Positions 18,053-24,434 of a stretch of DNA of 64,000 nucleotides are shown here, one piece after another (position 1 is the first letter of the stretch; each line of letters starts with the position of its first letter). The DNA is from Caproicibacterium argilliputei (GTDB lineage Bacteria; Bacillota; Clostridia; Oscillospirales; Acutalibacteraceae). The notes beneath the pieces are model-generated. The model had not been told where the DNA came from and did not search any database. It was given only the letters and a program-made list of their open reading frames with translations. The stretch spans positions 868,001-932,000 of the forward strand of contig NZ_CP135996.1 of assembly GCF_029211325.2 (NCBI RefSeq), in the 5' to 3' direction. The translations under genes and the position numbers were made by a program.

Positions 18053-19104
18053 TGGCACACTTCAAAGAAGCCGAACTGAAAAAACAGATGGAGGCTGACA
18101 CCCTTTCCGGCGTGTACTTCCTTTACGGCGAGGAAAAGTACATGGTATCGGTGTGGGCGCAGCGGCTGATTCGCCGGGCGGCAGGCAAAGAGTTTCTGGA
18201 CTTTAACCTGCAGCGCTTTTCCGGTGAAGTGTCTGCGGACGCCTTGGACGATGCGGTGCAGGCGCTGCCGTTTATGGCGCCGCGCAAGTGTGTCGCTGTG
18301 GCGGACCTTTCTTTGGACGGGCGGGCGCCGTCGGAGCTGAAAAAGCTGGCGGAGCTTTTGGGAGATGTGCCGGAAACCACGGTGCTGGTGCTTTCCTTTG
18401 CGGCGAGTGACCCGCCGCTGAAAAAAGAAAAAAAGTGGAAAGATCTGTTTGCACTCTGTCAAGAAAAGGGCGTGTGTGTCGAGTGTACGCGCCGCACCCA
18501 GTCAGACTTGGAAAAACTGCTTGTGGCAGCCGCAAAAAAGCGCGGCTGCGTGCTTTCCCGTACGCTTGCCGCGCGGATGTACCGCTATGTCGGCAATGAT
18601 TTGACTGCCCTGCTGAATGAGTTGGAGAAGGTCTGCGCCTTTACCGGCGAAGGGGAAATTCGGGAAGATACGGTTGACCGGCTGGTAACGCGCAATTTGG
18701 AAACGCGTGTGTATGACCTGAGCAAGGCACTGCTGGCTGGGCGCTATGAGCGTGCTTATCAGGTCTTAGGGCAGCTTTTGGATCAGAATGAAGAGCCGGT
18801 GCGGATTTTGGCGGTGCTGTCCGGTGCGTATGTGGACTTATATCGGGTGCGCACGGCGCTGCAGAGCGGTGAATCTGCATTGGAGCCGGCGCGGCACTTT
18901 CCGGAGTACCGCAACCGGGAGTTCCGCCTGACCAATGCGGAGCGCGACACGCACGACCTTTCCACACAAATGCTGCGCGCCAGTCTGGAAGTGCTGCTGC
19001 GGGCGGATTTGGATTTGAAAGGTTCCCGCACAGACAGCCGCCTGATTTTGGAGCGCACACTGGCGCGCCTGCTGGTGATTGCAAAAGAGGAGGAGCGCGC
19101 GTGA
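18052..19104 (+). CDS. holA: DNA polymerase III delta subunit
   Basis: Clamp-loader subunit that opens the beta sliding clamp. The 350-residue protein begins at ATG 18052, overlapping the comEC stop, with AAGGAGG inside comEC; the longer open frame upstream is out of context. The N-terminus (GVYFLYGEEKYMVSVWAQRL) and the central LNELEKVCAFTGEGEI and C-terminal helical collar fit the family. comEC-holA adjacency is common in Firmicutes. Confidence 0.93.
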   Translation: MAHFKEAELKKQMEADTLSGVYFLYGEEKYMVSVWAQRLIRRAAGKEFLDFNLQRFSGEVSADALDDAVQALPFMAPRKCVAVADLSLDGRAPSELKKLAELLGDVPETTVLVLSFAASDPPLKKEKKWKDLFALCQEKGVCVECTRRTQSDLEKLLVAAAKKRGCVLSRTLAARMYRYVGNDLTALLNELEKVCAFTGEGEIREDTVDRLVTRNLETRVYDLSKALLAGRYERAYQVLGQLLDQNEEPVRILAVLSGAYVDLYRVRTALQSGESALEPARHFPEYRNREFRLTNAERDTHDLSTQMLRASLEVLLRADLDLKGSRTDSRLILERTLARLLVIAKEEERA

Positions 19105-19724
19105 AGAAACTGACCATCAAAGAAGCCATTGTGGTCGAGGGCAAGTACGACAAGATTAAGCTTTCTGCGCTGATTGACGGCCTGATTTTGGAAACACACG
19201 GCTTCCGAATTTTTCGGGATGCAGAACAGCTTGCGCTGCTGCGCCGTTTGGCGGACAAACGCGGCCTGCTGATTTTAACCGACAGTGACTCTGCCGGTTT
19301 TCTGATTCGCAATTTCCTGAAAGGGGCTATTCCGCCGGAAAAAATCAAGCACGCGTATATTCCGGATGTGTTTGGCAAGGAAAAGCGCAAGTCCGCACCC
19401 GGCAAGGAGGGCAAGCTGGGAGTCGAGGGAATTTCCCTGCAGGTGCTGCGTGACTGCTTGGAGAAAGCAGGCGTGGTCAGCGATGGCGGGGCTGTTCCTG
19501 CGGGCCGCCGCATTACAAAGGGTGATTTGTATGCGCTCGGCCTTTCCGGTGCGCCCGAAAGCGCGGCACACCGCCGGGCTGTGCAGAAGGCGCTGAATCT
19601 GCCGGAGCATCTTTCTGCCAATGCGCTGGTCGAGGTGCTGAATGTGATCACAGACTATGAAACCTTTGCGGAACTCTGCTGTACTTTGTTTGCAGATGCA
19701 CAGAATCATGGATGCCTTTCTTAG
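19101..19724 (+). CDS. rnmV: Ribonuclease M5-type TOPRIM protein
   Basis: TOPRIM nuclease related to RNase M5, which matures 5S rRNA in Gram-positive bacteria. TOPRIM motifs are visible: the catalytic Glu in IVVEGKYDK and the DxD in ILTDSDSAGF. The GKEGKLGVEGIS stretch is typical of RnmV. At 207 residues it carries a C-terminal extension (from about 125) like the clostridial form. The start is GTG 19101, overlapping the holA TGA by four bases (GTGA), so it closes the comEC-holA operon. Confidence 0.9.
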   Translation: MKKLTIKEAIVVEGKYDKIKLSALIDGLILETHGFRIFRDAEQLALLRRLADKRGLLILTDSDSAGFLIRNFLKGAIPPEKIKHAYIPDVFGKEKRKSAPGKEGKLGVEGISLQVLRDCLEKAGVVSDGGAVPAGRRITKGDLYALGLSGAPESAAHRRAVQKALNLPEHLSANALVEVLNVITDYETFAELCCTLFADAQNHGCLS

Positions 19725-19761
19725 AATTTCGTGTATAAAATATGAACTTTCGATAAATAAC

Positions 19762-19790
19762 TTGATATTGAGTCACTTTAATGCTAAAAT
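19762..19790 (+). promoter_or_regulatory. Promoter for rubredoxin
   Basis: TTGATA and TAAAAT are separated by 17 bases, 35 bases before the rubredoxin ATG, which has AGGAAGGA upstream. Confidence 0.7.
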
Positions 19791-19824
19791 GCGATTATGG
19801 TTTTAGGAAGGATGGGATTCAGGT

Positions 19825-19986
19825 ATGAAAAAATATGTCTGTCAAGTTTGCGGCTATGTTTACGACCCGGAAGTCGGCGATCCCGACAACGGCATTGCAC
19901 CCGGCACGGCATTTGAAGATTTGCCGGAAGACTGGGCGTGCCCGCTTTGCGGCGTAGACAAATCCCAATTTGAGCCGGAAGCGTAA
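19825..19986 (+). CDS. Rubredoxin
   Basis: A 53-residue one-iron electron carrier. The two Cys pairs that hold the iron are at 6/9 (CQVCGY) and 39/42 (CPLCG), with the usual [12 protein letters not shown] and PEDWACP segments between them. It functions in cytoplasmic electron transfer, often to oxygen- or peroxide-reducing enzymes in anaerobes. It stands alone with its own promoter and a strong terminator. Partner oxidoreductases are not adjacent. Confidence 0.97.
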   Translation: MKKYVCQVCGYVYDPEVGDPDNGIAPGTAFEDLPEDWACPLCGVDKSQFEPEA

Positions 19987-20007
19987 TTTTTAACAAAGAA
20001 CCGAAAA

Positions 20008-20050
20008 TGTCCCCAAATGCAGAAATTTTTCTGTGTTTGGGGGCTTTTTT
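20008..20050 (+). terminator. Rubredoxin terminator
   Basis: A stem built from CCCCAAA and TTTGGGG, extended by GCAGAAA/TTTCTGT, is followed by six T residues; a clear Rho-independent terminator. Confidence 0.88.
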
Positions 20051-20125
20051 ATGCAGAAAGGGAGCAAAAAATTCCACTGAATAATTTGTAAAAATAATCA
20101 ATCTATATAATTAAAATGGCAAAAC

Positions 20126-20161
20126 CACTATCACTTATCGCCGATTCACCATCACTTATCG
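20126..20161 (+). promoter_or_regulatory. Two direct repeats, 21-bp period, upstream of a promoter
   Basis: CACTATCACTTATCG (20126-20140) and CACCATCACTTATCG (20147-20161) match at 14 of 15 positions and start 21 bases apart, two helical turns. The second ends 8 bases before the -35 and about 32 bases before the -10. This is the geometry of paired activator sites such as those of LytTR-type response regulators; the repeat sequence itself is not one I recognise. Confidence 0.65.
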
Positions 20162-20169
20162 ATTTTATA

Positions 20170-20198
20170 TTGACTTTTTTAGGAAAATAGCGTATAAA
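20170..20198 (+). promoter_or_regulatory. Promoter of the secreted-protein/ABC module
   Basis: TTGACT and TATAAA are separated by 17 bases and lie directly downstream of the paired direct repeats. The leader to the first ATG is about 160 bases. Confidence 0.75.
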
Positions 20199-20363
20199 AG
20201 AAACATGAATAAAGGGAAAATATAAAATTTTTATTAGAAACTTTTTATGTTTCCAGACCTAGCTTGTAAGCTGCCAGTGCTTTTTGTAGGCGCCCAAAAA
20301 ATGCAGACAGTTCTACATAAAAAAGTGTTCGTAAACAGACGACCAAAAAAGGAGGAACGAGAA

Positions 20364-20774
20364 ATGTTGAAAAATTTACGCAGGCGTGTTGTTGCTATTA
20401 CGGCAGCAGCACTCATGGTCACCGCAACCGCCGCCCCGGCGTTTGCAGCAGGCTATCCTTTCTACTTTACAATTGCCGCAGGCAGTGGCGCTCGGTTTGA
20501 TACGACTGCGCCACAGACAAAATCGTATGATGGGGATTCCCAATGGTATTTCACACCGGAATCGGGCAGTTGGAACGGAAGCGTATGCAAAACATGGGCT
20601 TATACTGAGTATGCGAATCATCCCGGGACACCCTCCGGATATCACAATGTAAGAGAGTATGGTCGTCATGCGTGGAATTATCAGTATACTCCAGCAGGCG
20701 GTACGTCTCTTCAGTGCGAAATAAAGGAAGAAAGTCCACACGGCTATTGGATGAGCGGGCATTGGTGCCCGTAA
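20364..20774 (+). CDS. Small secreted protein, DUF2712-like
   Basis: The 136-residue product starts at ATG 20364 (AAGGAGG upstream). It has a classical signal peptide: basic MLKNLRRR, a hydrophobic core, and a cleavage site after APAFA (residue 28), leaving about 108 mature residues. The mature part is rich in Tyr, Trp, Gly and Ser, begins YPFYFTI and ends YWMSGHWCP, with three cysteines. The overall pattern recalls the DUF2712 family of secreted Firmicutes proteins, from memory and not verified. It is first in a five-gene module with a lipoprotein and an ABC exporter and is followed by an attenuator hairpin, as expected for a product made in excess. Function unknown; bacteriocin-like, signalling or envelope roles are possible. 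Confidence 0.8.
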   Translation: MLKNLRRRVVAITAAALMVTATAAPAFAAGYPFYFTIAAGSGARFDTTAPQTKSYDGDSQWYFTPESGSWNGSVCKTWAYTEYANHPGTPSGYHNVREYGRHAWNYQYTPAGGTSLQCEIKEESPHGYWMSGHWCP

Positions 20775-20792
20775 GCAACAAAAAGCAGTCGG

Positions 20793-20825
20793 AAAAAGCG
20801 GCGAAAAATTTCCGCCGCTTTTTCT
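20793..20825 (+). terminator. Hairpin terminator/attenuator after the secreted-protein gene
   Basis: AAAAAGCGGCG pairs with CGCCGCTTTTT-type sequence around AAAAATTTC and is followed by TTTTTC. It sits between the small secreted protein and the lipoprotein, with no obvious promoter after it. Partial read-through would give much more of the first product than of the transporter. Confidence 0.75.
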
Positions 20826-20859
20826 TTGCTTTCTTTATGGATAAAAGGAGGAGAGGAAA

Positions 20860-21996
20860 ATGAAATGTCAGAAATGTCTTTCACTGGTCTGCGCCGCTTC
20901 GCTGTTGGCAGGAATGCTTTTGGGCTGCAAGCCAACAGAGGTGGAGGAATCGTCCGCCAGTATGCAAACACTGCAGAGTACGGCAGGAGAAGATGCCGTG
21001 CAGAAATTTCAGCAGACGTTTCAAAACGGATTTCAGGTAGACGCGACCTATCAAAAACCGAAGGGTGTGGATTTTAATGCCATGCCGGTGCAGCCCGTGG
21101 TTCCGCAAAATTTTTTGCTTGCAGAGGACAAATTGCTGAATTTGCTGATGCCCGGGCAAACTGTGTCTAAGAAGCAGGAATTTACCGATTCGGTTGCGAT
21201 GGTAGACGGAACCTACATGCAGAGTATACAATTGAACTTAAAAAACGGTGCACAGATAAATGCTGACAATCAAGGAAACGTGGCTGTCACGACGCCTTTG
21301 GGTGAGAGTATATCGTATGCCTATGAGGATCCACTGTATGACGGCAGTGCGGAAGAAAGTGACGCCCGCAGTTACACGAAAACAGAACTTGCGTCTTATC
21401 CCAAACAGAAAGCGGTGCGTGCCGCAAAACAACTGGTGACAGATTTGAAAGTGGACTGCGGCGACGCGGTGCGGGTTGTTGCATTGGACCACGAAACTCT
21501 GCAAAAGTTAGAAAGAGACCCACAAAAAGTGAGTGTAAAATCAACGAACGAGAAAAAGAAGGGTACTTGGACAGAGAATGACGAATGCTACGCCATTTAT
21601 TTTCAGCAGAGTGTAAGTGGGCTGCCGGTGGTCAATCGTCATGTCTCTCATGCAGAAGCGGGATGCGTTTGTTCGAATATCCGAATTCTGTATGGCAAAC
21701 AGGGGCTGGTGGATTTATATATCACAGCACTGCAAAAAGGCAGTGACAAGCCAACTACCACAAAAGTTTGCAGCGTGCAGACAGCTATGCAGGCCATAAC
21801 GGAAAACTTCAAGGATACACAGCTGTCCGGAAAGCAGACGCTGAACGAGATTGCCCTGAAGTATGCGGAGCGGGAGACCTCCATAACGCAATGGAAGTTC
21901 AGCCTGAAACCGATTTGGGAAGCAACGATTTATGATGAATCGGGAAAATACAGTTCAAAAGTTTATGTGGATGCGGAAACCGGAAAACTTTTGTAA
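20860..21996 (+). CDS. Lipoprotein with PepSY-like C-terminal region
   Basis: A 378-residue lipoprotein: signal peptide with lipobox LLGC (Cys near residue 23), then a Ser/Glu-rich linker and two soluble regions. The C-terminal segment (WEATIYDESGKYSSKVYVDAETGKLL, read as the pattern W-x-V-x-x-D-x-x-G...YVDAETGKLL) resembles PepSY-type repeats. The middle part has a two-domain look reminiscent of YycH/YycI-like regulators, which is only an impression. AAAGGAGG lies before the ATG. It is 18 bases ahead of the first permease gene, so it is likely a surface partner or self-protection factor of the transporter. No exact family is assigned. Confidence 0.75.
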   Translation: MKCQKCLSLVCAASLLAGMLLGCKPTEVEESSASMQTLQSTAGEDAVQKFQQTFQNGFQVDATYQKPKGVDFNAMPVQPVVPQNFLLAEDKLLNLLMPGQTVSKKQEFTDSVAMVDGTYMQSIQLNLKNGAQINADNQGNVAVTTPLGESISYAYEDPLYDGSAEESDARSYTKTELASYPKQKAVRAAKQLVTDLKVDCGDAVRVVALDHETLQKLERDPQKVSVKSTNEKKKGTWTENDECYAIYFQQSVSGLPVVNRHVSHAEAGCVCSNIRILYGKQGLVDLYITALQKGSDKPTTTKVCSVQTAMQAITENFKDTQLSGKQTLNEIALKYAERETSITQWKFSLKPIWEATIYDESGKYSSKVYVDAETGKLL

Positions 21997-22014
21997 GTAG
22001 GGGGTGTAAAAAAT

Positions 22015-22800
22015 TTGAAACGCTTTTGGAATCTTTTTAAAACGGACCTGCGGCGTGCCTTTGGCGTTCGCCTGTGGCTGCTGTGTCTGGGTGTAACCGC
22101 GCTCTTTTTGCTGAGTCTGAGTCATTATTATTTTTTGGGCGGAGAAGATTTTTGCTATCGCATCAAGCTTGCCGAGCTGCCGATTTTTATAGACATCATG
22201 TTGGTTTTCAGTACGGCTGCTTACGGGGTTTCGTTTTGTGAGGACTGGGACAACCGCAACATTCGAAACCTGTTTGTCCGTGCGGGCGCGAAAAAGTACG
22301 CCGCGTCAAAGGTGGCTTCGTGCTTTCTTGCTTCCTTTACGGTATTGTTTATCGGGAAACTGCTCCTGGTACTTTCACAGCTGGCTGTTTCACCGGTCTT
22401 ATTTAATCCAGATGTATTTGACGGAATGCAGTCCCCTGCCGGTTCTGTGGATGCGTTAGCTTACACCGGAAATTTTGGCGGCTGGGTTCTGGTGAATTTG
22501 GTTCGCTTTGCGTTAGAGGGAACTGTCTTTTCTGTTTTGGCGCTTGCTGTTTCCACTGTTTTGACCAATAAATTTGTGGTTTTGGTGGTTCCACTGATTG
22601 TCCGTATGCTTTATCAATGTGCAACGATTGGAGGATTCATTCCGGCAGCATTGACTATGAGCAATTTGTTCGAAGATTCGTACTGCAGCCTCAGCGTTTT
22701 TCAGGGGCTTTTGCGCCCGGTCCTGATTTCGCTGGCCAGTTGTCTGTTGTTCGGCTGCTTGTTCTTTTACGGTGTAAAAAGGAGGCTTGAAAATGGATAA
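22015..22800 (+). CDS. ABC-2 type transporter permease (first)
   Basis: A 261-residue integral membrane protein with about six hydrophobic segments and a cytoplasmic N-terminus (MKRFWNLFKTDLRRAF), as in ABC-2 family exporter permeases of bacteriocin-immunity or peptide-efflux systems. The start is TTG 22015 with GGGGGTG upstream. The segment DWDNRNIRNLFVRAG after the second helix resembles the loop typical of LanE/LanG-like permeases. Its end overlaps the next permease by eight bases. With the second permease and the ATPase it would form a 1:1:2 exporter. Confidence 0.82.
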   Translation: MKRFWNLFKTDLRRAFGVRLWLLCLGVTALFLLSLSHYYFLGGEDFCYRIKLAELPIFIDIMLVFSTAAYGVSFCEDWDNRNIRNLFVRAGAKKYAASKVASCFLASFTVLFIGKLLLVLSQLAVSPVLFNPDVFDGMQSPAGSVDALAYTGNFGGWVLVNLVRFALEGTVFSVLALAVSTVLTNKFVVLVVPLIVRMLYQCATIGGFIPAALTMSNLFEDSYCSLSVFQGLLRPVLISLASCLLFGCLFFYGVKRRLENG

Positions 22801-23671
22801 ACAGAGTCAACCGCTGCGCATTGGTTTGATCGGCCTGCGAAAGTGGAACAGCAACCTGCGGGTCGGGGCTGTTTTTGCGGTTCTGCTGGTTTATATTTTC
22901 TACATATTCAGCGGTGTGCGGCTGCTTTGTCGAGATCAAGATATTGCGGTGACACCGTGGATTTTGTCGGGTATATTTACCCATCAGGACAATCTGACAT
23001 TGCTGCTGATGCTGCCGGTTTTACTGTTCTGTGATGCGCCGTTTTTGGATATCCAGTCACCTTACAGCGTCATACGCAGCGGCCGGCACCGGTGGGTTCT
23101 TGGACAGTGCCTTTATGTCGTTTTTGCATCTATGCTGTATCCGCTCATTATCTATGCAGCCAGCTTGATTTTTTGCCTTCCAAATTTGAGTTTTTCAACA
23201 AAATGGGGGCATATCCTCAAAATGTATTCTACAACATTTACAAAGGAATTTGGAGAACGATATAAGGCAACTTTCATGATGAGTGGAACGGTTATGGATG
23301 CCTATACGCCGGTGCAGGCGACACTTTTGACGCTTCTGCTGGTGATGTTGGTCAGCGTGTTTTTGGGTCTGTTGATTTTGGCGCTGAATCTGTGCTTTCG
23401 CAGAGTGGTTGGGCTGGCGGCAGCGTCCTGCTTTGTGTTTTTAGACTTTTTTGCCGCTTGGTTTGAAGAAATACAGGGACCGCTGGGAAGTGCTGTTTAC
23501 TTCATTTCGCCGGTGTCTTGGTGCAATTTAAGTAATTTTAAAAACGGCATTGAGGTGCGGCCGACTTTGCCGTACGCGTTGATTGTTCTGCTTGTGTTAG
23601 ATGTTTTGCTGATTCTTTTGTCAGTCTGGCAGATGAAAAACCGGGAAATTGAAGTGCTCCCAGAGATATGA
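22793..23671 (+). CDS. ABC-2 type transporter permease (second)
   Basis: A 292-residue membrane protein with about six hydrophobic segments. ATG 22793 is preferred because AAGGAGG sits seven bases upstream; a TTG six bases earlier would touch the ribosome site. The segment FLDIQSPYSVIRSGRHRWVLGQCL is a cytoplasmic loop that parallels the one in the first permease. It overlaps the first permease and lies ten bases before the ATPase. No clear sequence repeat of the first permease, so the channel is probably a heterodimer. Confidence 0.82.
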   Translation: MDKQSQPLRIGLIGLRKWNSNLRVGAVFAVLLVYIFYIFSGVRLLCRDQDIAVTPWILSGIFTHQDNLTLLLMLPVLLFCDAPFLDIQSPYSVIRSGRHRWVLGQCLYVVFASMLYPLIIYAASLIFCLPNLSFSTKWGHILKMYSTTFTKEFGERYKATFMMSGTVMDAYTPVQATLLTLLLVMLVSVFLGLLILALNLCFRRVVGLAAASCFVFLDFFAAWFEEIQGPLGSAVYFISPVSWCNLSNFKNGIEVRPTLPYALIVLLVLDVLLILLSVWQMKNREIEVLPEI

Positions 23672-23681
23672 GGTGAAAAGA

Positions 23682-24332
23682 ATGGAAGAAATGATGATAA
23701 AAGTTGAGCACGTAGAGAAGCAGTTTAAAGAGGTTAAAGTTTTAAAGGATATCAACGTTTGCCTTGAAAGAGGGAAAATTCACGGCTTGATTGGCCGCAA
23801 TGGTTCCGGCAAAACTGTGCTGATGAAGTGCATTTGTGGTTTTATGAAGCCAACGGCAGGCAGCATCACTGTGGCTGGGAAACGTGTGGGAAAGGACGTG
23901 GACATTCCGCAAAATCTGGGTGTGATTATCGAGGCACCGGGATTTTTGCCGGGGTACTCCGGCTTTAAAAATCTCAAGTTCTTGGCGGACATTCAAAAAA
24001 AGGCGGACGCCGCCAGAATCACAGAAGTCATGGAGCGCGTGGGGCTTGATCCGGCGAGCAAAAAGCACGTGAGCAAGTACAGCTTGGGTATGCGCCAGCG
24101 GCTGGGCATTGCGCAGGCAATCATGGAGGACCCGGACCTCCTGATTTTGGACGAGCCAATGAACGGTCTGGACAACCACGGAGTGGAGGACATCCGCGCC
24201 CTGCTGCTGAGTTTAAAGGAAGAGGGCAAAACCATCCTGATTGCCAGTCACAGCGCAGAGGATATCGCGGTGCTGTGCGACACGGTGCACGAAATGGATG
24301 CCGGTGTGCTGACCAGTGCTGCGGAAGCGTAA
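23682..24332 (+). CDS. ABC transporter ATP-binding protein
   Basis: A 216-residue ATPase that powers the two preceding permeases. Walker A is GRNGSGKT (38-45), the signature is YSLGMRQRLGIAQAI (near 132), Walker B is LLILDEPMNGLD (near 152), and the switch His is in IASHSAED. ATG 23682 is preceded by GAGGTG; the open frame extends a little further upstream but without a ribosome site. The sequence is of the drug/lantibiotic-export class (BcrA/LanF-like). A strong bidirectional terminator follows. Confidence 0.92.
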   Translation: MEEMMIKVEHVEKQFKEVKVLKDINVCLERGKIHGLIGRNGSGKTVLMKCICGFMKPTAGSITVAGKRVGKDVDIPQNLGVIIEAPGFLPGYSGFKNLKFLADIQKKADAARITEVMERVGLDPASKKHVSKYSLGMRQRLGIAQAIMEDPDLLILDEPMNGLDNHGVEDIRALLLSLKEEGKTILIASHSAEDIAVLCDTVHEMDAGVLTSAAEA

Positions 24333-24335
24333 TTC

Positions 24336-24371
24336 AAAAAAGGCACGTCCGAATTTGGACGTGCCTTTTTT
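24336..24371. terminator. Bidirectional terminator
   Basis: AAAAAAGGCACGTCC pairs perfectly with GGACGTGCCTTTTTT around a six-base loop. It closes the ABC module on the + strand and also sits 64 bases beyond the end of the convergent AraC-type gene. Confidence 0.92.
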
Positions 24372-24434
24372 GAGTGGTCACCCAGTTGCAGAGATTGGTT
24401 GGGCTTTCGTGATATGATGGCAAATACGCGAAGT

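Larger units (their letters stand above)
19987..20363. other. A/T-rich intergenic region ahead of the secreted-protein module
   Basis: Contains the rubredoxin terminator, then A/T-rich sequence with two direct repeats (20126-20161) and a promoter (20170-20198). About 165 bases of leader follow, ending at the AGGAGG of the next gene. No credible gene is seen in it. Confidence 0.7.
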
